This document shows, in pieces, positions 7,708 through 13,891 of a stretch of 14,737 nt of DNA. A program made the position numbers and the translations under genes. Source of the DNA: RAM1 sp943372585 (GTDB taxonomy: Bacteria > Pseudomonadota > Gammaproteobacteria > Burkholderiales > Burkholderiaceae_C); NCBI GenBank assembly GCA_943372585.1, contig CALRZF020000052.1, positions 1 through 14,737 on the forward strand, read 5' to 3'. Within the stretch, counting starts at the first letter, position 1, and the number at the start of each line of letters is the position of its first letter. The notes beneath the pieces were generated by a model. It did not search any database, was not told where the DNA came from, and saw nothing but the letters and a program-made list of their open reading frames with translations.

Positions 7708-7828
7708 GGCTGTCTCCAGTTTCGGGTTGGGGTTGCGGCTGACGGATTGTGGGCCGCGGTCAAGGGCGGCGGAATGGGGTCGAACCTCTATCAGTTATCA
7801 AATTTTGGTATAGAAGGCAGCCTGTTAT
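7708..7828 (-). promoter_or_regulatory. Gap before TRAP genes with an AT-rich imperfect dyad
   Basis: This gap between the reductase stop and the TRAP binding-protein start is GC-rich except for an AT-rich island at 7788-7813, which begins CTAT and ends ATAG. Inside it, TATCAAATTTTGGTATA (7796-7812) is an imperfect inverted repeat. The island could hold a promoter or operator giving the transport genes their own control. I could not fit a convincing -35/-10 pair, and the dyad does not match the palindrome at 10663-10672. Confidence 0.3.
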
Positions 7829-8791
7829 TCAGTCGGGCCGCCACGCGGTGTCCAGCGTCACGCTGCCCACCACGCGCGACACACAGGCGCAGATGCGGCT
7901 GTTGGCCTGGCGCTCGTGTTCGCTCAGGTACACGTCGCGGTGGTCGATCACACCGTCGACCGCCACCACGTCCATGGCGCACAGGCCGCATTCGCCGCGC
8001 CTGCAGTCCGACAGCGTCTGCACGCCCGCGCCTTCGAGCGCGTCCAGCAGGCTGCAGCCGGCCGGCACGGTGATGTCCAGAGCGTGTCGCGGGATCTGCA
8101 CGCGAAAGGCCTGGGGCGCAAAGCGCCCGCTGCTGCCGAAGGTCTCGTAACGCAGGTCGGCCGCGGGCCGGCCTGAGGCCTCCCAGGCATGGCGCGCTGC
8201 GTCCAGCATGGGCGCGGGACCGCACAGATAGAGCTGTGCGCCGGGCGCAAGCGCCGCAATTTCGGCCGCGAAGTCAACGCGCGTTCCCACGCAGGTCTGC
8301 AGCGCGCCGCCCAGGCAGTTGCGCAGCGTATCCGCATAGGCCAGCTCGGCGTCGTTGCGCGCGGCGTACAGCATGCGCACCGCCGCACCGCGTGCAGCCA
8401 ACGCACGGGCCATCCCCACCAGCGGCGTGATGCCGATGCCACCCGCCACCAGCAGGTAAGCCGGTGCGTCCCAGGCCAGGGCAAAGTGGTTTTGCGGCTC
8501 GCTCACACGCAGGCGGTCGCCGGCGGCCAGGCGCCACATCGCCAGCGAGCCGCCCTTGCCGTCATCCAGCCGCTTCACGGCAATGCGGTAGGCCTCGCCG
8601 TCCGGTTCACCCACCAGCGAATACGAGCGCGTCTGCGGCTGCCCACCGACCAGCACCTGCACCTGCAGGTGGCTGCCGGGCGCATGTGCCAAGGCGCCGC
8701 CGGTGGGGCGAATGGTGAACTCGCGCACCGTAGGGCTCAGGTCCACGGTGGATTGCACATGGGCGTCGGCCCAGCTCTGGCTGCTCTTCAT
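7829..8791 (-). CDS. VanB/phthalate dioxygenase reductase-type oxidoreductase (FMN, NAD, 2Fe-2S)
   Basis: A 320-residue cytosolic reductase that would pass electrons from NAD(P)H through flavin and a plant-type 2Fe-2S centre to the Rieske oxygenase encoded two genes upstream. Domains in order: flavin-binding barrel with RSYS (55-58), nucleotide-binding domain with GGIGITP (117-123) and CGP (190-192), and a C-terminal ferredoxin domain with cluster cysteines C263, C268, C271 and C301. This flavin-NAD-ferredoxin order is that of phthalate dioxygenase reductase and VanB. It starts 3 bp after the GntR stop codon with only a weak ribosome-binding site, so translation probably depends on coupling. 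The class is certain. The physiological partner is inferred from the operon. Confidence 0.92.
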   Translation of the reverse strand: MKSSQSWADAHVQSTVDLSPTVREFTIRPTGGALAHAPGSHLQVQVLVGGQPQTRSYSLVGEPDGEAYRIAVKRLDDGKGGSLAMWRLAAGDRLRVSEPQNHFALAWDAPAYLLVAGGIGITPLVGMARALAARGAAVRMLYAARNDAELAYADTLRNCLGGALQTCVGTRVDFAAEIAALAPGAQLYLCGPAPMLDAARHAWEASGRPAADLRYETFGSSGRFAPQAFRVQIPRHALDITVPAGCSLLDALEGAGVQTLSDCRRGECGLCAMDVVAVDGVIDHRDVYLSEHERQANSRICACVSRVVGSVTLDTAWRPD

Positions 8792-8794
8792 GGT

Positions 8795-9547
8795 TCAGAC
8801 TCGTTTGCGGATCAGGCGCACGCCGGGCATCTGGTCCAGGTCGTGGCTTTTGACGGCGTCGCGCAGGTTGCGCTGGGCAATGCGCGAATGCTCACGCATG
8901 ATGGATTCGGCGCGCGCGCCCTCGCGCCGCTCGATGGCGTCCAGCACCTGCCAGTGCTGGTCCTGCGCCACGATGAGCATGTCGCGCGCCTGCGGCGAAT
9001 TGGCCTGCACCACCACAAAGCCCGACGGCGACGCAAACGGCAGGCTGGCCACACGCTCCAGTTCGCGCACCATGAACGGGCTGCCCGACAGCTCGCCCAG
9101 CAGCGTGTGAAAGCGTCCGTTCAGCCGCACATAGGCCGAAAAATCCTCGTCGCTCAAAGCGGGGTTGCGCAGCACCGCGTCAATCTGCGCCAGGCATTCA
9201 CGCGCTTCGCCCATCACCACCGGGGCCACACCGCGCTCGGCCGCCAGCCGGGCGGCCAGGCCTTCGATGGTGCCGCGCAGCTCGATGGCGTCGGCCACGT
9301 CGCGCTCGGAGAACGTGCGCACTGCATAGCCGCCGTTGGGCAGGCTTTCAATCAGGCCCTCCTGCTCCAGGCGCATCAGCGCGGCGCGAATCGGCGTGCG
9401 CGACACGCCCAGCTTTTCCACAATGCTCAGCTCGGCAATACGGGTGCCGCCGGGCAGCTCGCCGGCCAGGATCATTTCGCGCAGGCGCAGCTGGGCGCGC
9501 ACTTGTGCGCTGTCGCCTGCCGCGGGAATGGCTTCCACAACGCTCAT
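8795..9547 (-). CDS. GntR-family regulator, FadR/FCD subfamily (VanR-like)
   Basis: A 250-residue regulator with an N-terminal winged helix (helix-turn-helix around 37-66, IAELSIVEKLGVSRTPIRAA) and a C-terminal all-helical FCD ligand domain. Likely metal or ligand residues of the FCD pocket are N143, H147 (RFH), H198 and H220. Such proteins, VanR among them, usually repress catabolic operons and release DNA on binding a carboxylate effector. The ATG overlaps the oxygenase stop codon (ATGA, 9544-9547), is preceded by a strong GGAGG site, and the stop is 3 bp from the reductase start. A regulator inside the operon implies autoregulation, probably at the palindrome 10663-10672. The effector may be the oxygenase substrate (inference). 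Confidence 0.92.
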   Translation of the reverse strand: MSVVEAIPAAGDSAQVRAQLRLREMILAGELPGGTRIAELSIVEKLGVSRTPIRAALMRLEQEGLIESLPNGGYAVRTFSERDVADAIELRGTIEGLAARLAAERGVAPVVMGEARECLAQIDAVLRNPALSDEDFSAYVRLNGRFHTLLGELSGSPFMVRELERVASLPFASPSGFVVVQANSPQARDMLIVAQDQHWQVLDAIERREGARAESIMREHSRIAQRNLRDAVKSHDLDQMPGVRLIRKRV

Positions 9548-10653
9548 GCCACCCTCCGGATCGGGATCACCGGCGTGGGCGATTGTTCTTTGGCGACCAT
9601 GCCGTCAATCAGCCTGCGCGCCCACATGGAGCCGGCGTCGATGTTCAGGTTGTAGAACTGGTGGTCGGGGTGGGCGTCCATGGCCTGCTGCTGCGCCTCC
9701 AGCACCAGCTCGTCTTCACGGAAGATGCTGGCCACGCCTTCGCGCAGCTGGTGCGTCAGGCGCTGCTCGTTCAGGCAGTAGTTGCGCGCAAACGCCCAGA
9801 AATAGTGGCAGGTGCCGTCGGTCTCAGGGCTGATGGTGTTGAGCACCATGCCGTTCACGCCGCGGGCGCGGTCGCTTTGCCTGGGGTCACCCTGATTGCC
9901 ACCGGGCGGGATGGCGCCGGTGCCGGTCTCGGCCACGCCCACATCAATCACCACGGTGCACGGCGCCTCAAACCGGATGATCTGCCAGCGGTCCACCTTG
10001 CCTTCATAGCCCAGGCCCTGTTTGATCTGGCCGGCCCAGAACGGCGGCGCGTCAATGTTTTCCATCCAGCGGGTCACCGTGGCGGTGCGGTCGCCATGCG
10101 TGGCCACAAACGGCGCCTCGGCCACGGCCTGCTGGCCGATGCTGGAGCCGTGCACAAAGGTCTCGTGCGTCAGGTCCATCAGGTTGTCCACCACCAGGCG
10201 GTAGTCGCACTTCACGGTGATGAGCTTGCCGTCGCCGGCCCAGGCCGGGTCATGGTTCCAGTGCATGTCGGGCACCAGCGCCGGGTCGGCCTTGGCCGGG
10301 TCGCCGGGCCACACCCACACAAAGCGGTGGCGCTCCACCACCGGGTAGCTGCGCACACAGGCCGACGGGTTCAGCGTCTCCTGGCTGGGCATGTGGGTGC
10401 ACCGGCCCTGGGCGTTATAGACCAGGCCGTGGTAGCCGCAGGTCACTTCATCGCCGTCCAGCCGCCCCATGGACAAGGGCAGCAGGCGGTGCCAGCAGGC
10501 GTCTTCCAGCACGGCCACGGTGCCGTCGGTCTTGCGGAACATCACCAGCTTCTGGTTGCACAGCGTGCGAGCCAGCAGCGTGCGGCCCACCTCCACGTCA
10601 TAGGCGGCGGCGTACCAGGCGTTCAGGGGGAAAGCAGGTTTGGCGGTCTTCAT
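9544..10653 (-). CDS. Rieske non-haem iron oxygenase, VanA-like aromatic O-demethylase/dioxygenase subunit
   Basis: The 369-residue terminal oxygenase has an N-terminal Rieske domain with C53, H55, C72 and H75 (CWH then CGYHG) and a catalytic domain with the mononuclear iron motif NLMDLTHETFVHGSSIG, where H163 and H168 are ligands and D160 the bridging aspartate. The NLNIDAG segment near the C-terminus is shared with vanillate O-demethylase VanA, as are the PPFW and VDRWQI-RF stretches. It would use electrons from the reductase at 7829-8791. Start chosen at 10653 (MKTAKPAFPLNAWY), the usual position for the family. The extra 12 residues possible from a non-ATG codon at 10689 look unconserved. 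No ribosome-binding site is visible. Vanillate is the leading substrate guess, but related enzymes act on other methoxylated or carboxylated aromatics. Confidence 0.9.
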   Translation of the reverse strand: MKTAKPAFPLNAWYAAAYDVEVGRTLLARTLCNQKLVMFRKTDGTVAVLEDACWHRLLPLSMGRLDGDEVTCGYHGLVYNAQGRCTHMPSQETLNPSACVRSYPVVERHRFVWVWPGDPAKADPALVPDMHWNHDPAWAGDGKLITVKCDYRLVVDNLMDLTHETFVHGSSIGQQAVAEAPFVATHGDRTATVTRWMENIDAPPFWAGQIKQGLGYEGKVDRWQIIRFEAPCTVVIDVGVAETGTGAIPPGGNQGDPRQSDRARGVNGMVLNTISPETDGTCHYFWAFARNYCLNEQRLTHQLREGVASIFREDELVLEAQQQAMDAHPDHQFYNLNIDAGSMWARRLIDGMVAKEQSPTPVIPIRRVA

Positions 10654-10662
10654 GGATACGCA

Positions 10663-10672
10663 ATGTATACAT
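10663..10672 (-). promoter_or_regulatory. Perfect palindrome ATGTATACAT overlapping a possible -10 box, candidate GntR operator
   Basis: ATGTATACAT is a perfect 10-bp palindrome ending 10 bases upstream of the oxygenase ATG. Its TGT-AT-ACA core suits FadR/FCD-type GntR regulators, and the cognate regulator is the next gene. On the minus strand it contains TATACA (10669-10664), a near-consensus -10 box, with a weak TTCTTG (10692-10687) 17 bp further upstream. Transcription would then start within about four bases of the ATG, consistent with the missing ribosome-binding site. Confidence 0.45.
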
Positions 10673-10725
10673 AAACCGATAAAAATCAAGAAAAACAGTC
10701 GAATTCAGTCGTCTATCAGCTATTC

Positions 10726-10741
10726 CTGTATTCAATAACAG
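10726..10741. promoter_or_regulatory. Dyad CTGTATTCAATAACAG in the divergent gap
   Basis: TATT-C-AATA is a perfect dyad flanked by CTG and CAG with one extra base in the right arm. It lies about 55 bp upstream of the MetE-like start and 73 bp from the oxygenase start, within an AT-rich part of the divergent region 10654-10795. It could be an operator for either gene. I saw no good -35/-10 pair for the plus-strand gene. Confidence 0.25.
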
Positions 10742-10795
10742 CCTGATCCGGTGTTCTAACATTCGGCCTGAACTGCACAACCAGGAGACATTTCC

Positions 10796-11905
10796 ATGAC
10801 CCAGCTCCCCGCCCGCTACGACCACGTCGGCAGCTTTCTGCGCCCCGCCTACCTGCTGGAGGCACGCGAACAAAAAGCCAAGGGCGACATCACGCCCGAA
10901 CAGCTGCGCGCGGTGGAAGACAAGGCCATCACCGAGATCGTGAAGTTCCAGGAGGACATCGGCCTCAAGAGCATCACTGACGGTGAGTTCCGCCGCACGT
11001 ATTTCCACATCGACTTCCTGGAGCAGATCGGCGGCGTGAAGACCGATATCCCGGTCACCATCGTGCGCCCCGACGGCACGCAGGAACTGGCCCCGCCGGT
11101 GATGCGCGTGATCGACAAGGTGCGCCACGCCAAGGACATCCAGCTGGCCGACTTCAACTACCTCAAGAGCCAGGTCAGCGCCGGGCACACGCCCAAGGTC
11201 ACCATCCCCTCGCCCACCATGCTGCACTTTCGCGGCGGGCGCGCGGGCATCAGCAAGGAGGCGTACCCCGAGCTGGACCCTGCGTTCTACGACGACGTGG
11301 CCAAGGCCTACGGCGACGAGCTGCGCAGCCTGGCCGCGGCAGGCTGCACCTATGTGCAGATGGACGACACCAACCTGGCCTACCTGTGCGACGACAAGAT
11401 GCGTGAGGCCGCCCGCCAGCGCGGCGACGACCCCAACGAGCTGCCGCACCGCTACGCCGCGTTCATCAACAAGGTGGTCGCGCAAAAGCCCGCCGGCATG
11501 CTGCTGGCCATGCACCTGTGCCGCGGCAACTTCAAGAGCACGCACGCGGCAGCGGGCAACTACGAGCCCGTGGCCGAGGCGCTGCTGAAGGAAATGAACC
11601 TGGACGCGTACTTCATGGAGTACGACGACGACCGCTCGGGCGACTTCAAGCCGCTGCGCTTTCTGCCCAAGGGCAAGACCGTGGTGCTGGGCCTGGTCAC
11701 CACCAAGTTCGGCGCGATGGAAAGCAAGGACGCGCTCAAGCGCCGCATTGACGAAGCCGCGAAGTACGCGCCCATGGAGCAACTGGCCCTGAGCCCGCAG
11801 TGCGGCTTTTCAAGCACGGTCCATGGCAACAACATTGCCGTGGAAGACCAGCGCAACAAGCTGCGCCTGGTGGTGGAGACGGCGCAGGAAATGTGGGGCG
11901 GTTGA
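10796..11905 (+). CDS. Core MetE-like (cobalamin-independent methionine synthase II family) protein
   Basis: A 369-residue TIM-barrel protein matching only the C-terminal catalytic half of MetE, as in the YxjG/YxjH and archaeal core enzymes. Probable zinc ligands are H240 and C242 (AMHLCRGN), E275 (YFMEYDD) and C336 (SPQCGFSS). Other conserved pieces are DHVGSFLRP (9-17), DGEFRR (62-67) and QMDDTN (188-193). A strong AGGAG site lies 8 bp before the ATG. It is divergent from the Rieske oxygenase and shares its control region. The family includes methionine synthases and epoxyalkane:CoM transferases, so the acceptor is uncertain; methionine synthesis, perhaps linked to one-carbon units from O-demethylation, is a hypothesis. 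It ends directly against the convergent tag gene with no base between. Confidence 0.85.
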   Translation: MTQLPARYDHVGSFLRPAYLLEAREQKAKGDITPEQLRAVEDKAITEIVKFQEDIGLKSITDGEFRRTYFHIDFLEQIGGVKTDIPVTIVRPDGTQELAPPVMRVIDKVRHAKDIQLADFNYLKSQVSAGHTPKVTIPSPTMLHFRGGRAGISKEAYPELDPAFYDDVAKAYGDELRSLAAAGCTYVQMDDTNLAYLCDDKMREAARQRGDDPNELPHRYAAFINKVVAQKPAGMLLAMHLCRGNFKSTHAAAGNYEPVAEALLKEMNLDAYFMEYDDDRSGDFKPLRFLPKGKTVVLGLVTTKFGAMESKDALKRRIDEAAKYAPMEQLALSPQCGFSSTVHGNNIAVEDQRNKLRLVVETAQEMWGG

Positions 11906-12547
11906 TTACGCCGGGGGCTTGAACGCCTTGCGCGCTGCCAGTGCCTTGGCCCGTGTGGCGCAGCCTTCGTAGTGGTCGTTGACCAGCCCCATCGCCTGCA
12001 TGAAGGCATAGACGGTGGTGGGGCCCACGAAGCTCCAGCCGCGCTTTTTCAGGTCTTTGGAGATCGCCACGGATTCGGACGAGGTGGTGATGGCACGCAG
12101 GGCCTCGCGCGTGATGCGCTTGGGCCGCGTGGCCGGATCGGGTTCATGCCGCCAGAAATACGCCGCCAGCGAGCCGAATTCATCGCGCAGCGCGATAGCC
12201 TTCTGCGCATTGTTGATGGCCGACACGATCTTGCCGCGGTGGCGCACGATGCCGGCGTCAGCCACCAGGCGCGCCACATCGGCGTCGCCAAAGCGCGCCA
12301 TCTTCTCGACCTCAAAGTTGGCAAAACCCGCGCGGAACCCCTCACGCTTGTTCAGGATGGTCAGCCAGCTCAGGCCGCTCTGAAAGCCTTCGAGGCAGAT
12401 CTTTTCAAACAGCCGGCGGTCGTCCGCGACGGGAAAGCCCCATTCGCTGTCGTGGTAGTTGCGGTACACAGGCGTGGCCTGGCACCAGGTGCAGCGGGCC
12501 ACGTGTTCGTCGTCGGCAAACAGGCCGTCGGGCAAGGTGGATGTCAT
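11906..12547 (-). CDS. tag: DNA-3-methyladenine glycosylase I
   Basis: This 213-residue cytosolic base-excision repair enzyme removes 3-methyladenine from alkylated DNA. The E. coli Tag signature is clear: zinc-site residues C19, H32, H192 and C196 (RCTWC, YHDSEWG and LVNDHYEGC), the catalytic-region ICLEGFQSGLSW with E52, VRHRGKI and the C-terminal KKRGWSFVGPTTVYAFMQA helix. The N-terminus is about 15 residues longer than E. coli Tag, which is common. The ATG overlaps the stop of the upstream hypothetical gene (ATGA), with AGGAG nine bases before it. The stop abuts that of the convergent MetE-like gene. Confidence 0.96.
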   Translation of the reverse strand: MTSTLPDGLFADDEHVARCTWCQATPVYRNYHDSEWGFPVADDRRLFEKICLEGFQSGLSWLTILNKREGFRAGFANFEVEKMARFGDADVARLVADAGIVRHRGKIVSAINNAQKAIALRDEFGSLAAYFWRHEPDPATRPKRITREALRAITTSSESVAISKDLKKRGWSFVGPTTVYAFMQAMGLVNDHYEGCATRAKALAARKAFKPPA

Positions 12548-13551
12548 GAGGGGGAACTCCTGCAGGCTTCAGTGGTCAGGCTCGAAAAGTCCAACGGAGC
12601 GGCGCTCGGCCAAGGCGCGGACGCGGCCACAGGCCGCAGCGAGCCGCCAGCGCTCACGAGACCGGCGACCTTGTCCAGCGACTCCAGGAACGCACGTTGT
12701 GGCACCAGGCAGCGGGAGCCATAGCCATGGAGTACGCCCATCAAGCTATCACGGGCACCTGCATAGTCCGCCAAGAAATCCTTCACCACTGACCCGGCGG
12801 CCTCAGGCGCGCCCGCGTGCGCAAACGGATAACGCCCGGCCAGATCCTGATTGAACCGCAGCGCCAGGGGTTGGTACAGACGGTGCCAGCGCGTGGCCTG
12901 AAGGTCGGCGCAAAGCCTCTGCAGCATCTCACCAAGGCGCCAGCGGTGGCGCGAGAAAAGGTCGTTGCCCAGCACCGCAGGTGAATCTGCGGCCAGCTTC
13001 TGGCGGCAATTGGCCGGCGTCAGCTGCGCCGCGCGGGCCATAAAACCGTGCAACCCGCCGACCTGCCCGTCATCGTCGCCCCGGGTGTAGCGGTTCAGTT
13101 CGTCCGCCGTCGCCTGCCAGTACGCCAACTGCGCTGAGGGCGAGGCAGAGCCGTCATCCACGGCGGAGGTACTGGCCAGCAGTTCCATAAACCCCTGCGC
13201 CTGCGCCGCCAGGAAACGCACACGATCCAGGTGCCGCACCAGGTAATCCTGCAGTACGGGCTGACTGCCCATCTGCAGCAAAGGTGCTTCGTCCGTGCCA
13301 CTGGCACCCATGGGTATTGCACTTTCGGGTTGGTACAGCCGGCTGGCGTCGGCCAACGCATCCAGCCGCTGCAACTCAGCGGTAGCGCTTGCACGCGCGC
13401 ACTGCACCGCCTGCGCGCCGCTGCAGGCCGAAGCCTGCGTCGCAGCCATACAGACCGGCACCGCGCCTATCCACGCCCAGCGCCGCAGCTGCCGCAGCCA
13501 TCCATTCACCACAGTGCGCGGCAGCGCCGGGACAGGCAGGAAATTTCTCAT
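12544..13551 (-). CDS. Exported hypothetical protein, possible TssM/IcmF periplasmic-region relative
   Basis: I do not recognise this 335-residue protein with certainty. Residues 20-42 form a basic then hydrophobic export signal or membrane anchor (WAWIGAVPVCMAATQASA), with a possible cut before C43; the ASAC context is a poor lipobox. The rest is mostly helical with seven cysteines in all. Residues 144-183 (YWQATADELNRYT to LTPANC) and 228-270 (PLALRFNQDLAGRYPFA, then VVKDFLADYAGARDSL) resemble in order and spacing the periplasmic part of type VI secretion protein TssM, which carries similar W..l..RY, NC and grYPF motifs. The TssM ATPase and C-terminal beta domain are absent. No other T6SS gene is in view. 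It is translationally coupled to tag by a 4-bp overlap. Existence of the gene is likely; the TssM link is an inference. Confidence 0.72.
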   Translation of the reverse strand: MRNFLPVPALPRTVVNGWLRQLRRWAWIGAVPVCMAATQASACSGAQAVQCARASATAELQRLDALADASRLYQPESAIPMGASGTDEAPLLQMGSQPVLQDYLVRHLDRVRFLAAQAQGFMELLASTSAVDDGSASPSAQLAYWQATADELNRYTRGDDDGQVGGLHGFMARAAQLTPANCRQKLAADSPAVLGNDLFSRHRWRLGEMLQRLCADLQATRWHRLYQPLALRFNQDLAGRYPFAHAGAPEAAGSVVKDFLADYAGARDSLMGVLHGYGSRCLVPQRAFLESLDKVAGLVSAGGSLRPVAASAPWPSAAPLDFSSLTTEACRSSPS

Positions 13552-13618
13552 GGCGGCATTGTCTCAGCCGGCCCGGACCACGGCCCGCACTGGGGCCGCA
13601 TCGGGCAGAATCGGGCGA

Positions 13619-13861
13619 ATGAATGAGCAGCACGTACTCCAGGCCATGCAGGCGATCCGCCAGTACCTGGCACGCTCGCCCAAGGCGGGCGACACCGTCC
13701 AGGGCATCCACAGCTGGTGGGTCGAATGGAGCGAACCCCTGCCTCACGTGGCCGTGACCGAACAGGCCCTGCAGCGGCTGGCCGCCGAGGGGCTGGTGGA
13801 GCAATGCGCAATGGAAGACGGCACCGGCGTGTGGCGCCTGCGCAAGACTGCGCCGGGCTGA
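13619..13861 (+). CDS. Small protein of 80 residues, possible winged helix
   Basis: MNEQHVLQAMQAIRQYLARS starts a helix, followed by GIHSWWVEW, a second helix (VTEQALQRLAAEGLVEQC) and a short hairpin (DGTGVWRLRK), a layout that suggests a winged-helix fold. I know similar short proteins with a conserved GI..WW segment in Burkholderiales but no assigned function. The frame is open upstream to 13295, but that part lies antisense to the exported-protein gene and looks like shadow; the ATG at 13619 leaves a 67-bp divergent gap. The ribosome-binding site is weak (GGGCGA). It ends 30 bp before the convergent Bug-family gene. Confidence 0.7.
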   Translation: MNEQHVLQAMQAIRQYLARSPKAGDTVQGIHSWWVEWSEPLPHVAVTEQALQRLAAEGLVEQCAMEDGTGVWRLRKTAPG

Positions 13862-13864
13862 CAG

Positions 13865-13889
13865 CTCAGCCCGGCGAGGGCCCGCTGAG
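13865..13889. terminator. Candidate bidirectional hairpin between convergent genes
   Basis: CTCAGC (13865-13870) and GCTGAG (13884-13889) pair perfectly around a GC-rich 13-base loop that can form extra pairs (GCCC with GGGC). It fills the 30-bp gap between the stop codons of the small plus-strand gene and the minus-strand binding-protein gene, where a shared terminator would be expected. No clear T-run follows on either strand, so confidence is modest. Confidence 0.4.
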
Positions 13890-13891
13890 GC

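Noticed and set aside
6628..8073. 481-residue plus-strand open frame across the TRAP binding protein and reductase
   Set aside because: It is antisense to two well-recognised genes, rich in H, R, G and A as expected from reading GC-rich codons backwards, and has no domain signature.
8189..9655. 488-residue plus-strand open frame
   Set aside because: It is antisense to the reductase, GntR and oxygenase genes, with shadow-type composition (H, Q, R, A) and no recognisable motif.
2941..10653. Genomic island or mobile element carrying the catabolic genes
   Set aside because: No integrase, transposase, tRNA gene, direct-repeat ends or clear composition shift was found in the window.
9505..10674. 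389-residue plus-strand open frame over the oxygenase gene
   Set aside because: It mirrors the Rieske oxygenase gene, whose cluster and iron motifs prove the minus-strand frame.
10654..10689. Twelve-residue N-terminal extension of the oxygenase
   Set aside because: It needs a non-ATG start, runs through the palindrome and putative -10 box, and is absent from the usual family N-terminus.
10598..11782. 394-residue minus-strand open frame over the MetE-like gene
   Set aside because: The plus-strand gene has zinc ligands, family motifs and a strong ribosome-binding site; the opposite frame has none of these.
13295..13618. Upstream extension of the 80-residue protein to 188 residues
   Set aside because: The added part is antisense to the exported-protein gene with shadow composition; a clean start exists at 13619.
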